A stretch of DNA of 64,000 nucleotides from Phallus indusiatus. Its lineage: Eukaryota > Basidiomycota > Agaricomycetes > Phallales > Phallaceae. The stretch spans positions 1,870,683-1,934,682 of the forward strand of contig JAQFWX010000004.1 in the NCBI GenBank assembly GCA_027605045.1, given 5' to 3'. The position numbers were made by a program, and so were the translations under genes. The notes under the pieces were generated by a model that had not been told where the DNA came from, made no database searches, and saw only the letters and a list, made by a program, of their open reading frames with translations. Positions 48,244 through 59,609 of this stretch are shown here, piece after piece (position 1 is the first letter of the stretch; each line of letters begins with the position of its first letter).

Positions 48244-48337
48244 GTTTTCTTTTAGTTGTCTTACATACTTCTTTTACCATATATACGTATAACTTGTATT
48301 ACTACCAATCATCTCGTATCATTCATGCATTTCTTCC

Positions 48338-50405
48338 TCAACTTGCTTTGTTACCCTTTTCGCCTATGAAGGAAAAAGTACCTGATGCTGCAAACCACCG
48401 TTCATTGGCCTCTTTGACCCGTTGAGACGCCGCTGCATTGGTAATTTGGAATCCTGGAACAAATTGAGAAAGTTGAAAACATGGCTGAAAAAAAAAACAC
48501 ACCTTGCACGGGTGTGACTGTCAAAGAAGTAGCTGTGCCTGAAGTTTGAGATCCCAACTGGGCCGCGCGCGTCAGGGCGGCAGTGCGTAGTTTGTTTGCC
48601 TTGGACATTTTGGCTATGACGAGAATATTCATTCAAGCACTTGAGAGTAAGGAGAAATGTTACCTCTGCTTTTAGCATCTGCAACGCCCGCTCTGACTTT
48701 CCCAGCTCCAACGCCAATCATGCCCAGTCCTTTCGTTTGATCAAAAGCACCAACCTCTTCTTCAGCTTCTCCGAAAGCCATTCTGTTTTGAAGTTTACGC
48801 AGTTCTGTTTGAGCGTAGGCCTCTTTGGCTTTGCGAGCACTATGCAAAAATTGAGAAATCAGCATCCTTACTTCTAAACATGTGCTAACCGTCGACCACC
48901 CCTTCGCTTTTTCGGACCATCATTAGGAACAGGCAATGCCTTGATTACCTTGGCTGGAGGTGGGGCTGCAAGACGATCCAGGTGTTTCTCTATCTTATCC
49001 CGTAATTGTTGACCATAACTACCTGTAGGACAGACAAACAGATTAGAGTTTGAAGAAGAATTGGGAGCATTCGTACTGTCTCGGCATTGCCTTTCATTAT
49101 CCATCCTGGCAGCGAGAACACATTTGGCCCCTACCATTCGCTGAGCTTTAAGCCTGTGCTCAGACGGTGCTGACTGTATAATATCCGACTGAAAGATGAA
49201 ACCCGTATGTCGATTCTGCGTGGCAGTAGAGAATCCGGCCGTTATTTTCTTCTGTGCACCTAGAAGCTACGAACGATTGGTTACTGCGCACAGGATAAGG
49301 CATTCGAATGCTCACATGGACATTACATGCCGGCAATTTGGCCAAAGCTGCTAATCCACCCGTGACACCTAAGAGTTTGGCGGCGGTAGTGGGACCTACT
49401 ATCGTCGAAAGATTTGGAGCTAAGACATTCATGCGAGAACTAACATAAGAGAATATCTTTGAAACAAAGAGGAAATTAAAGTTCGTGTTCTAGATAACCA
49501 GTAACATTAACTTACTTTCTTTCGAGCATCTTCTAGTCGATCAGCCAAGTCACAAGCGTCTGCCACTATCTTCCATCCTTGTGAAGTGAGCTGTTCGCCT
49601 TTAGTAGTTGTGGCAGTCACAAGAACACTCATAACAATGGCGGGGGGTAGAACACTAGATAGGTTAACCTTCGTAGGATCCTATTAACATAATAAATAAC
49701 TGCTATCAGCTATACAATCAAGAGCATAACACACCTCGGAATTTCCAAGGGTTCGGACAGCGCGAATATACATTGAGGCGTCGGTAACCAATTGTTCCAG
49801 CTCGGGAAACTTGGGGTTATAATGGTCCCTGATAAACTGAGATGATGAGACAATAAACCGTTTGACGTAATTTATGGCCTAAACACACCTTATGAACAAC
49901 CAAAATCTCGTTGTCAATATCCACAGAAAGATTGTTGGCACGGACAATAAGCTGGTATTCAGGATGTAAATGTGTCGACAGCGCCAGATCCTCTGAAGAA
50001 CTGGGATTTTGGGCGTATTTTTCGATTTCCTGAGAGATGAGTGTTACTTCCTAGTGAAGAAGCCGTTTGCAAGTTTACCTTCAGAGTTTCTGTCATTCTC
50101 TTGCTCCCGTCTAACCTCGCTACCTTCGTGATGTCCTCAATATCTCCCAACTTCATCTGCTCCACATCTTCCTCATCCAATTCTTCTGCAGGCCTTACAC
50201 CTCCTTCAAGTACAAGGCCACTTCCGGTGGGTAGTCCTTCATCAGCAGCACCGACCGCTTTGTCTTCTTCTGACATATCATCGTCGTCAGAGACAGCCTT
50301 TCGTTTGAGAGACTGCTTTTCGGAATGTGGTTCTTCATCAAACTCCTCTTCTTCTTCCGAAAGACCTTCAAGGTCTGCCAATAATTCATCTGCTAAACCA
50401 CTCAT
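48338..50405 (-). CDS. PRP31: Prp31, U4/U6 snRNP assembly factor
   Basis: Prp31 binds the U4 5' stem-loop with Snu13 and bridges U4/U6 to U5 in the tri-snRNP. The start at 50405 gives [20 protein letters not shown], an acidic N-terminus. The NOSIC/Nop region follows across several exons: [100 protein letters not shown] and [20 protein letters not shown]. The C-terminal part has [40 protein letters not shown] and [20 protein letters not shown]. The last exon reads [26 protein letters not shown]. All landmark motifs are in order and intact. Confidence 0.95.
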
Positions 50406-50505
50406 TTGACTTCAAATTAGTAGAATTTTGGTAGTCAGTATTAGGCGCCGCTGTGACCACACATTAGTCCAGCCCTGCGAAGGAACCTTCAAAGTTTCAA
50501 CTAAC
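50406..50505. promoter_or_regulatory. 100-nt divergent promoter PRP31/FUR1
   Basis: The PRP31 start (50405, -) and the uracil phosphoribosyltransferase start (50506, +) are 100 nt apart and face away from each other. A shared promoter is inferred from spacing; no specific element was recognised. Confidence 0.4.
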
Positions 50506-51450
50506 ATGACCGAGTTTTCCAGCAAGATACATATATTGTCTCACCCCGTCGTAAACGCTAAAGTTTCTACCTTACGAAAAGCCGAAACGTCCCCAAGAGA
50601 ATTTAGACAAGTTGGTTCTAGATGTTGTAGGACGTGTATTCGCTGATCGATGGTGATATTTCTAGTGCATACATGAGATAACTCTCGTCTTAGCAGTCGA
50701 AGCCACTCGGGATCTCCAAGAGACCACATTTGAAGGTGTAAGGCTACGAGTTCATTGAGTTCTTCACGAGCCCATCTCTCTCCTAGACTACAGCCATTGG
50801 AGCAAAGTTCACGGGGAAGACGATAGCAGAAAATATCGGCATCACGCCAATCTTGCGGGCAGGTCTGGGGATGTCTGATGCTGTACTTAGTCTTCTCCCT
50901 TCATCTCGAGTGTACCACATCGGTTTGTTTAGAGAGAAGGTCAGTTTGCAACCAGTGGAATGTAACGTAAACCCCTTTCTTCCCTTCCATTACATTTATA
51001 ACCATGTCACGTCTTCAGACTACTCAAAGCTTCATCGACCTGCGGTGGATTTATGTTTGCTTCTTGACCCTATGGTCGCCACTGGGGGTACAGCCTGTGC
51101 CGCTATAGAGATGTTGCTTGATTGGGGTCTCGCCTGTAAGTGGGTTCGGATTACAAACAACCTCCCTAAATCCCATAATAGTAGAGAAAATCAAATTCCT
51201 GGTCATACTTGCCTCGAAAGATGGTCTCAAAACCATTCAGGCCAAATATCCCCATTTAGAGGTAATTCCTACGATGTATAACGAGTTCTTCTCAACTCTG
51301 TTTAGATATGGGTTGCTGCTGTTGATGACCAGCTAACTAAAGATGGAATTGTTAGTCCAGGGCTTGGAGACGCTGTACGCATGTGCAAATTCTAGCAATT
51401 CCTATGACTAATTTTGTCTGCAGGGCGACCGAACGTTTAACACCATATGA
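50506..51450 (+). CDS. FUR1: Uracil phosphoribosyltransferase
   Basis: UPRT salvages uracil to UMP with PRPP. Exon 1 (50506-50610) gives MTEFSSKIHILSHPVVNAKV..SPREFRQ. A second exon has IHEITLVLAVEATRDLQETT, and the third has AIGAKFTGKTIAENIGITPI, LRAGLGMSDAVLSLLPSSRV and YHIGLFREKVSLQPVEYY. The PRPP-binding loop is VDLCLLLDPMVATGGTACAA. Later exons give EKIKFLVILASKDGLKTIQA, IWVAAVDDQL and PGLGDAGDRTFNTI. The start MTEF..LSHPVVNAK and the GLGD-GDR end match the family. All exons are small, and only two exceed 150 nt. The 3' end converges on RRP8, 62 nt away. Confidence 0.92.
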
Positions 51451-51512
51451 AATGTTTTCCTGCTTCGACTATTAACACGTTTAATCCTTCACAGATTTCC
51501 AACAGAAAGAAT

Positions 51513-52821
51513 CATCTCCGTTTATATTCGCACGGTTTGAGAATGTCATGTCTTGCAGCTATCTGTGACCATCGGTGTTCGCTGATAGGCTCACATGAAG
51601 TTTTGGTAAATTCGAACAAAATGAAATGGGTATTTGATCCGTTCTGTGTAAATCATAAATCAAAGTAAATGCGAAGGGATAGTAATGGGTATATACCTTT
51701 GATTTCAGCTTAAAGCCAACATCGGAAATCAAGTCAACGAATGCGTTGATATCTGTAAACCGACTAGTGACTTCTGCAATCCTCAGGGCACCGCTAAAAG
51801 AGATGTGAAGATGTTAGAAAGTCGGAGAATATTCTGATGAGCAGCTAACTTCGTCTTTAAAATCCGCCGGCATTCTCTAATGCAGCCAACCCAGTTGGTA
51901 CTCATAAGACTAAGAGCGCACACACAAACATCTACCACATGCCCCTCGTCGGTTTCTTCAGAACCAGGTAATGGTATGTGTTGGCATATATCCGCTTCCA
52001 TTACGTATGGCGGGAAACGGATAAGATCGTATGAAAGAACGCATATGCCTTCAGGTATCAACGACTTAGCAAGAGCCGCTTCGCCGCAACCTAAATCGAC
52101 GATGACAGTTCCTCGAGGAGAATTGGAAAGTGTTGCAATAAACTGTTGCACAGGATTTTGAGGCCAGGACAACACTTGACGACGGAATCCGTTATGATAC
52201 TAAGAAGTGAATTGAGACGTTCTAGCTGACAGGAGAAAAGAGAGCTTACTTCCTGAAATACGCTGGGATCATCTCGTATCATCTCGTGACTTTTAGAGCT
52301 ATTTGTCGTATAAAGCACTTCGTTGATCCACCTTGCCAGCGCAACATAAGCATCAACACGTTAGGTGAATGAGGCCTTCGCACATGCCTGAATCTAGCCC
52401 CTTCAAGGCTGGTTTTCATAGTAGCTTGTAAATCAGTCATAGGGACGTCCTTGGTCTTTGTTTACTGTGCTATCATTTAATATGTACAATCTTTATTTCC
52501 TGTTTGTGAAGCATACCTCGGCGCCTTCCTGTTTTTATTGTTGTCGGTTTTTGCAGGTGTGATACCAACCTCGGTATCCTTCAAGATGCTCCGTGTCGGC
52601 TCCTGCTCTTTCGATCGACCGGACTTCGCATGTTTGCGGGACTTCTGTTTCTGGGGAGATTTCTCTTTGCTTTTTAGTTGCTTCCCGCTCTCATTTCTGG
52701 CACCGTGTTTTCCACTTGGCAAGTCGTGGGGATGAGCTTCCCTTTTCCGTTTTTTGGATGACGACGCTGTAGAAATTATATGACTGGGAACATCCCAACC
52801 ATCAACCTCGAAAAATGGCAT
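51513..52821 (-). CDS. RRP8: Rrp8, nucleolar 25S rRNA methyltransferase
   Basis: Rrp8 is an SAM-dependent methyltransferase that makes m1A in 25S rRNA domain I. The start at 52821 (MPFFEVDGWDVPSHIIS) begins a long Lys/Ser-rich nucleolar tail (SSKKRKREAHPHDLPSGKHG). After an intron come LTDLQATMKTSLEGARFR, then WINEVLYTTNSSKSHEMIRD and YHNGFRRQVLSWPQNPVQQF. The SAM-binding motif I is VIVDLGCGEAALAKSLIP, with SYDLIRFPPYVMEADICQHI and the catalytic-region VDVCVCALSLMSTNWVGCIR. The C-terminus is ALRIAEVTSRFTDINAFVDL and NTHFILFEFTK, ending LKPCEYKRR, the characteristic Rrp8 end. The gene is intact and diverges from MET10. Confidence 0.93.
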
Positions 52822-53050
52822 TGAGAATTGCTGAGTGAAAACTTTCAAGTCGACTATTTTTTGACTCCGAGCTGGCTCGGCGAGCGAAATTCAAAATCGA
52901 AAACGGATTACCAATTAGTGTCACGTGCCTCAAAGAGCACGCAATTGTGGTCCGTGGCATATAAAATATGATCTGCAAGTCAATCCGTATCACTAATCCT
53001 ACATTTGACTACGTTGGGATTGTCCGGACGTTGCACGAGTATATCTAACA

Positions 53051-56000
53051 ATGTCTAATGTGAGTTCCGTTATATTTCAAGTTCTAAACAGATGATAAAC
53101 AAATTCCTAGCCTACTGGAACCTCTTCTTCTGCTTTAATAGAGCAAATATCCTTGAAATCAAGTTCTATTATATTCTCATACGACTTGGCCGAGCACCAT
53201 GGTTTTGGAAATATCGCCAAAAAATATTTGGCAGAAAATCCCGGTCTTGCTAAACTCGTTACTGTACAGTGCCGCTCTGGATCTGGAATCAACATCATTG
53301 GACGTCTTGCACAAGGGACGAGTAAGGAGGGTGGTAACTCTTTACCGCTAACCGCTTTTACAACACCCGCTGGTTTGGCTCAAATGGCTCCGTCGTTGTC
53401 CTTATTGCCAGCTCCAGAACCCTCATCTCGTCTAGTCATTCAAGTCGCCAATGTTTCAACGACAGAGTCTAGTCTTGTTTTATCTCCCTCTTTGTCCGTT
53501 CTGTCGGACCTACTCTTCAACTTGCCAAAAACTGTCTGTGTCCTACTATCCGCGACCGCACAAGAATCATTAGACATGGCCACGATCGCATATCAATCAC
53601 CCCAACACATCGTTCATATATTCGATCATTATTCCTCTTCTCGCGAGATTTCCAATTCACCTCAGGTCTCCAAACCCATTCCTTCTGGTACATCCCCAAA
53701 GGACCTTCTTGCCCACATGGGATACAAATTGTTCGATTTCGTCGGAGACCCGAAAGCTCACACCGTCCTAGTCGTGTTAAACACCCCCTTGGCAGTGATA
53801 ATAAAGTCTCTGCTCAAGTCGATAATACCTGGTTTAGCGGTAATCATTGTTCGCGTCGTGCGTCCCTGGGATGACGAAGCTTTCCGCAGCACGCTGCCTT
53901 CAACAACAAGGAATGTACATATCCTTGAAGAAGTTCCTTTTGAAAGCTCCCATAGCGGGCTGTTTGCAGATGTCTTTGCTGCCCTATTTAATCCCGTTGT
54001 ATTTACGCCTGCGGTTCATGGTTTCCCATGCACACCCGACAGAATGAAACAATACATGGATGATCCAGAGTCAATCCTGACTTCAATCGCTGCTATCGTC
54101 CCGAATATAGCACCGTCTATCGTTTCACCCGTCTCTACCCTACATGAACGTGACACGAAGAAATTATTATTCTTTTCTTCGTCTCACTCGGCTGGGTCAA
54201 CTCTACCCAAATCTATCGTGGACCAATTCAGCTCTCACCCTGGACTTCTCGTCCGCCACCTCTCTACTTATGATACGTTCTCTAAAGTGGGCGGAATAAC
54301 AACGGATCGCATCGTTCTCTCGAACAAAGCCTCGACCAAGGACTATGTTCCACTTACTGCATTGGTTCCCTCGTTGAATGAAAGAAGCGAGAAGGATGCA
54401 TCGGTAGATTTCGTCGGTATTGCGGATCAAGACCTGCTTAAAACACATTCCCTCCTTACCTCTGCTCGTCAAAATGCAGTTGTTTTAATATGTTCGACGT
54501 GGACTCCCAAAGAAGTTTTGACCAATATCCCGATCGATACTTTGACGCTCATACGTGACCGCAACTTGCGTGTTCACCTTTTGGACACGAATAAGCTAGC
54601 TTGCGACATCCTTCCTTATGCGTCCCGGTCTAGTCGGGATAACTTGGAAAGTGTCTGTTGCTTGCTCACATTCCTTCAGTTGTACGTTGGCAAGAGCGGC
54701 GTCGACGGACATCGTGTAGTGTTGCAAATCGGAAAATCCTTTTATGGAGATAGTATTGAAGGTGTTTCTCTCTCAGAGGTTTACGCTAAATGCGGGGACG
54801 CCCTGGTCCTGATGCCCGTACCCAATATTGAGCTCATCACAGAATTGGCTAATCCAAAACCAGTTGCCTTAAGATCAGTCGAATTCAACTCAATTGACCC
54901 TGGAGATCTTACCAAACATCTGGATACTACGAGGACTAAAGTTGATTCCTGGCACGATGCTGCCAAGCATATCATTTTCCGCGAAGGGTTTCTACCATTG
55001 GAGGAACCCCATGTTTCGGAAGAAGAGCCACAGGTTCAAAATCTGCGCCCTGATATTCCTGAGCGAACATATCTGGTTACTACGACAGTTAACCGTCGTC
55101 TAACCCCCAAGGAATATGACAGGAACGTGTTTCATCTAGAATTTGATACTACTGGAACAGGCCTCAAGTATGCTATTGGTGAAGCATTGGGTGTTCATGG
55201 TTGGAATGACACCGACGAAGTGCTTGAATTCTGCCACTGGTACGGCGTTAATCCAGATTCACTTATCACAATTCCGGCTCTTGGTAGAGGAGGCGGCAAA
55301 GCGAAATTGATGCATACAAGAACGGTCCTCCAATGTTTGCAGCAGCAAATTGATATCTTCGGTAAACCTCCGAAATCTTTCTATGCGTCCTTGTCCAAGT
55401 ATGCAACCAAGCGAGAAGACCGCATGGCTCTTTACTTTATTTCTTCTCCTGAAGGCTCCTCCATGTTCAAGAAATTATCCGAAAAGGACACTGTGACCTA
55501 CGTAGACGTTCTCAAAATGTACCCAAGCGCGAAACCTCCGATTGCCGAGCTATGTGAGCTAGTAGGTGATATCGCTCCCCGTCACTACAGTATTGCAAGC
55601 TCTCAGGCGGCCGTTGGTGATCGCGTGGATTTGCTTGTCGTTACTGTTGACTGGAAGACGCCGGGTGGTGAGTTACCTCATATGATTTTATCTCCCGTCA
55701 TGCTAAATATTGGAAATAGGCTCCTTGAGATACGGACAATGCACTCGGTATCTGGTTGGTTTAAAGGAAGGTCAGAAGGTAACCGTATCAATCAAACCCA
55801 GCGTTATGAAGGTGATTCTTTAGCCTGAACCTTTTCCCTCCGTGACAAAGACTGACGATTTTGGACATAGCTTCCCCTTGATCCAATGCAGCCCATCATA
55901 ATGGCAGGATTGGGAACTGGGTAAGCAACTACTCACTTGGAATCAAAAGCATGCATTAATTTCTGTAATAGAGCCGCGCCATTTAGAGCATTTATGCAAC

Positions 56001-56455
56001 ATCGCGCATGGCTGAAAAAGCAGGGTGTGAGAGTCGGACCCTTGTTGTATTACTTCGGATCTAGACATCGGTCTCAAGAATATCTTTACGGAGAAGAGAT
56101 AGAAGCTTACATAGCCGATAATGTCATCACGCATTCCGGCTTAGCGTTTTCTAGGGACGGAAAAAAGAAAGTATACATTCAGCACAAGATGAAGAATGAT
56201 GCGGAAATGCTGGTAAAACATTTAGCATCGGAACGGGGGGTGTTCTACCTGTGCGGGCCAACCTGGCCTGTCCCAGACGTGTATGAAACGTTGGTTGGAG
56301 CATTGAAAAACTACACCGGGAAAACCGCCGAAGAAGCGGGAATGTATTTGGAAGGATTGAAGGAAGAAGAGAGATATGTGCTCGAGGTATTTGACACCAA
56401 TTTTTTTTTCCTTTGCGAAGTTTCACTGAAAGGATTGAATCAACAGGTTTATTAA
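53051..56455 (+). CDS. MET10: Sulfite reductase (NADPH) flavoprotein alpha subunit
   Basis: Met10 passes electrons from NADPH via FAD to the Met5 hemoprotein that reduces sulfite to sulfide for methionine and cysteine synthesis. The first exon is only 9 nt (53051-53059, MSN), the second (from 53111) is over 2.5 kb. The N-terminal pyruvate-ferredoxin-reductase-like region (IIFSYDLAEHHGFGNIAKKY) and a flavodoxin-like part are followed by the FAD domain with RTYLVTTTVNRRLTPKEYDR, IGEALGVHGWNDTDEVLEFC and RHYSIASSQ, the FAD-binding RxYS. Then come GQCTRYLVGLKEGQKVTVSI, PIIMAGLGTG.APFRAFMQHR, and the NADPH domain PLLYYFGSRHRSQEYLYGEE and GVFYLCGPTWPVPDVYE. The last exon has three codons, VY and stop, so the protein ends YVLEVY. 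Confidence 0.93.
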
Positions 56456-56635
56456 ATAATAAACGCCTTTTGTTTGCTGCTGTCAATTAAACGTTGATTA
56501 GTCGGATAAGATAAGATAGCTTCTTCTGCGTGTGATTCAGGATTGATCCGGGAGTCCGGTCCCACTCCCGAATTAAAGCATCCAAGTCCGAATGAGACGA
56601 AATTTATGTAATTTCAAACCTGCTCCATATCTCTC

Positions 56636-58430
56636 ATGACATCGTCAAACTGTACCATTACTGTCCTTCCAGATATTCTCACTTTTGTACATATCCCCCG
56701 TTCTCGCCTTCAGCAGTTCTCGCATTATCTTGTGAAACAAATACTCACACCGGCACCGTCGTTTTTGAATATTACCTGCAACAAAACAGACCTGTAAAGC
56801 CTCTGCTAATTGCTTCTCTGAAGTAACGGATCTCATCTCTTGTATCATTCTAGCCTCTTATTCTGTCATTACTCTGCTGTGCGAGACTTCGAGCCTTTTG
56901 CTCGCACCGGCAGGGACACCAGACCTGAACGGCGTCGTAAACCCCACAGGGTTGGCTTTCATCATTTCCAAAGCGGACCACGTCGACTTTCTACAGATGC
57001 AGATGCCATAGAGGTCTCTTACGACACGTGGAACGTTCTGCAACTTGACTCTCATAATGACCGTTTGGGTGTGTTTTGATTCATTTCTCATCCGGTGACT
57101 TTGCTATTCGAATTAAGTGTCTCATGACAGATAATGCTGGAGCACGAATTCGAGAGCTTTCAGCTGTTCTAGCCGAGGCGGGCATATCCATCATGTATCA
57201 ATCTTCTTACACTTCTGATTTCATATTTGTAAGTCACCCCAAAAACGTTTCTTCCGCATGTAATACTTATATGCATCAAATGTATTTAGGTAAAGTCATC
57301 TCGTCTACCTCAAGTTCTTTCTCGGCTAGCACACGCTGGCTTCGTCGGTTACTCCGTTGATAGTTTACCGCCTTCCTTGCATAGCGAAGCTCCGTTGATT
57401 CCATCAAACGAGAACGAGCCCGACACCTCGTCACCCGGACTTGTTTTCGAGCACAATCCAAATCTCATGCGATCTTTCTCGTCAGAGACAGGAATATCCA
57501 TACCGTCATCGTCTTTTCACAGTTCTCACCACTCACATTCCGCGTCGGGTCAAGTGGAAGTATTGGACCAAGACCTTATATGCGTCGGATTACCTGAGAT
57601 GTTTACCGAGATGTGGTCATTAAAGATAATCAAGCTCATTGCCTATCCCGAACTGATACTTATCCCAACTTCCGCCAACCCGACGAGTATCTACGGGAGT
57701 GATTCACGCTTGCCTCAACTCTCGGGCGATTGCTTTCGCGCAAATGGATTGTCAGAATTGGATATTCCATCTCCTATGATATCATCGTCCTCTTCAACTC
57801 ACGTAGGCACGTCGCCATGTTCTGAAGAGGAATATTCAACAAACGCATCAACCCCTCTCATTCAGAATTGGATGATCCTTCCTCACAACACTCTCGATCT
57901 CTTCCGGAGATCAGTTCTTTTGGGAAGAAAAAAATCCAAAGAATCAAAAGAAACTCCTTAGAACCCAAAGCAACAACATCCACGAATGACACTTGTGTTT
58001 TGTTTTTCAGTTTCACGCGAACAGCGGAAGGTTCTAGTTTGACTGCGTCTCGAAAACACATTGGTGCATTGTTTCCTTCAAGTGAGAGGCACATGATAAT
58101 ATGTGGGGATGAATTGGACGTTGAAAACGGAGGCAACATTGATCCTTTCTTCAGTTCTGACCTTTCAGAGGACCTCGCCATCATGAAGTGCTTGCAGCTG
58201 GATATCCGACGGTTCGGAGGGGACCGGCATGGAATAATCAGCAGCTATTCAAAAATTCTTGACTCAAACGGTATCAATCATATGTACAGCTCGACTTTGA
58301 AAACCGCAAATCTCCTTGTAAGTTGATTTTCAAATGTAAATCCCAAAAGGAAAATCAACTCACATTTCCTACGTACTAGGTAAATCGATTGGATGCTCTG
58401 CGTGCTGCTGGTCTATTACAGTCCTGTTAA
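56636..58430 (+). CDS. CASTOR-like ACT-domain protein
   Basis: Animal CASTOR1 senses arginine and controls GATOR2 and TORC1; fungi have related ACT-domain proteins of unproven function. The start MTSSNCTITVLPDILTFVHI is followed by QQFSHYLVKQILTPAPSFLN, ITCNKTDL and, after an intron, LLFCHYSAVRDFEPFARTGR. The ACT core reads WNVLQLDSHNDRLGDNAGAR, IRELSAVLAEAGISIMYQSS and YTSDFIFVKSSRLPQVLSRL. A Ser-rich linker precedes SLKIIKLIAYPELILIPTSA. The C-terminal half has LFFSFTRTAEGSSLTASRKH, GALFPSSERHMIICGDELD, LAIMKCLQLDIRRFG and GINHMYSSTLKTANLLVNRL. The junction between the linker (ending SSSSTH) and LDDPSSQHSRSLPEISSFGK (about 57800-57870) does not phase with the obvious GTAGGC donor and is unresolved. 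Other exons are in phase. Confidence 0.68.
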
Positions 58431-58675
58431 TGTAATTCCAAGCTTCTAATTATTGCGAAGAAATGTAATCATGATACTCAATCTAAAAATTAATCGTCGG
58501 TTAGTTTTCTGCAAGCTCTAATTATGTGAGCCGCCCAGTTTCCGGGCTTCGGTGAGTTTTACGTCTGCGTCAATGCGGGGATTTCGAAAAAAAACTCTGA
58601 CCATCCCACAATACTTATGCCTCTTCCAACCTCCAGCTCACAACTCCGTTCGCTCATCAACGATCAACAAACATC

Positions 58676-59205
58676 ATGCCTTACCCACGAGCGATCCTCA
58701 CAATGGCTCAGAATTTGATCACTATCACCGGCCAAAACCTGGATGTCCACGAAAATAAGTTCTACATGCTCTGGAACAGCATATTAACCTTCCATTTTCC
58801 CGTTGTTCTGGGGTACGGGGTGGCACCCCAGACATCTATAACAGGAATGGATACCAAGTCTGAATTCCTCGTAGTCAAAGTGGCGCGTGAAGAAGAGAGC
58901 ACTGTGCTTGTGGTGAAGTTGAAGAAGCCGGCCGAGGACACACCCGCTGGAAGAGAAATGTGGTGAAAGAGCTGACCGAATACATTGAGGAATGCTTCGA
59001 CGAAACGCAGTTCTCAACGATCTATGCCATTGGTGGTATCGGCCTCTCATTTGTCGTTTATAAGATGGACGTATCCGGTCCTCCAGGGCCTCAGCTTGTA
59101 TTTGACTGGGCTAGCAACGTTACCGCTGTGAGCTCCTTTGACCGGATGGTGCAGGTTGCTGCCGCAATCGATGAGATGACTGACACCACACGCAACCAGC
59201 AGTAA
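58676..59205 (+). CDS. Small conserved basidiomycete protein, frame broken once
   Basis: I know no function for this family, which occurs as short hypothetical proteins in Agaricomycetes. The frame from 58676 reads MPYPRAILTMAQNLITITGQ, FYMLWNSILTFHFPVVLGYG, QTSITGMDTKSEFLVVKVAR, TVLVVKLKKPAEDTPAGREM and a stop after W. The continuation VKELTEYIEECFDETQFSTI, YAIGGIGLSFVVYKMDVSGP and GPQLVFDWASNVTAVSSFDR lies in the next frame. The two join without loss if one G is added at 58962-58963; no splice signal is possible there because the coding sequence is continuous. It may be a restriction-endonuclease-like fold (the pattern VVKLKKP is reminiscent), but this is only a weak impression. Length restored is about 176 residues. 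Confidence 0.6.
58962..58963 (+). other. Frame break at a GG pair in the small conserved gene
   Basis: The frame of DTPAGREM ends at TGA four bases later. The next conserved block, VKELTEYIEE, needs one additional base at this point. There is no intron between the two blocks. Confidence 0.55.
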
Positions 59206-59609
59206 GAAGTCAGTATCTATACTTCCAGCTCTTAACGTGGAACTCGGATTGTGGATTATCTTGTCCTTGATCTCAAGATACAGGAACACTCCTATTCAGA
59301 GAAATGGCAAGAGCATTAACACAAACAAATGAAAACATATCCTCGCGCTCTCTCAAGAACGCCAAAATGTCTGTGCATTTGAGAATCTCACTCGTTTACC
59401 AGGTGTCGCCGGGTCCCTTCACGGAGCACTAGCCATTGGAATAACGGCCTATAGGTTTGATCGAGAATTTATTGAAAAAAAAAGAAGGAAAAAAGGTTGT
59501 AAATAGATACACTATATTCTACCTAATTAACCTACCCCGACATGAAGGCGGGGAATAGTATTTTGCTCAGTGGGCGTTAAAATAGCATGATCTGGGGAAA
59601 TATAGAAAT
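59206..59609. other. Intergenic, upstream of SWD1
   Basis: These 404 nt contain no gene I can support. The right end is the SWD1 leader and promoter, with an A/G-rich tract at 59473-59500. Confidence 0.45.
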
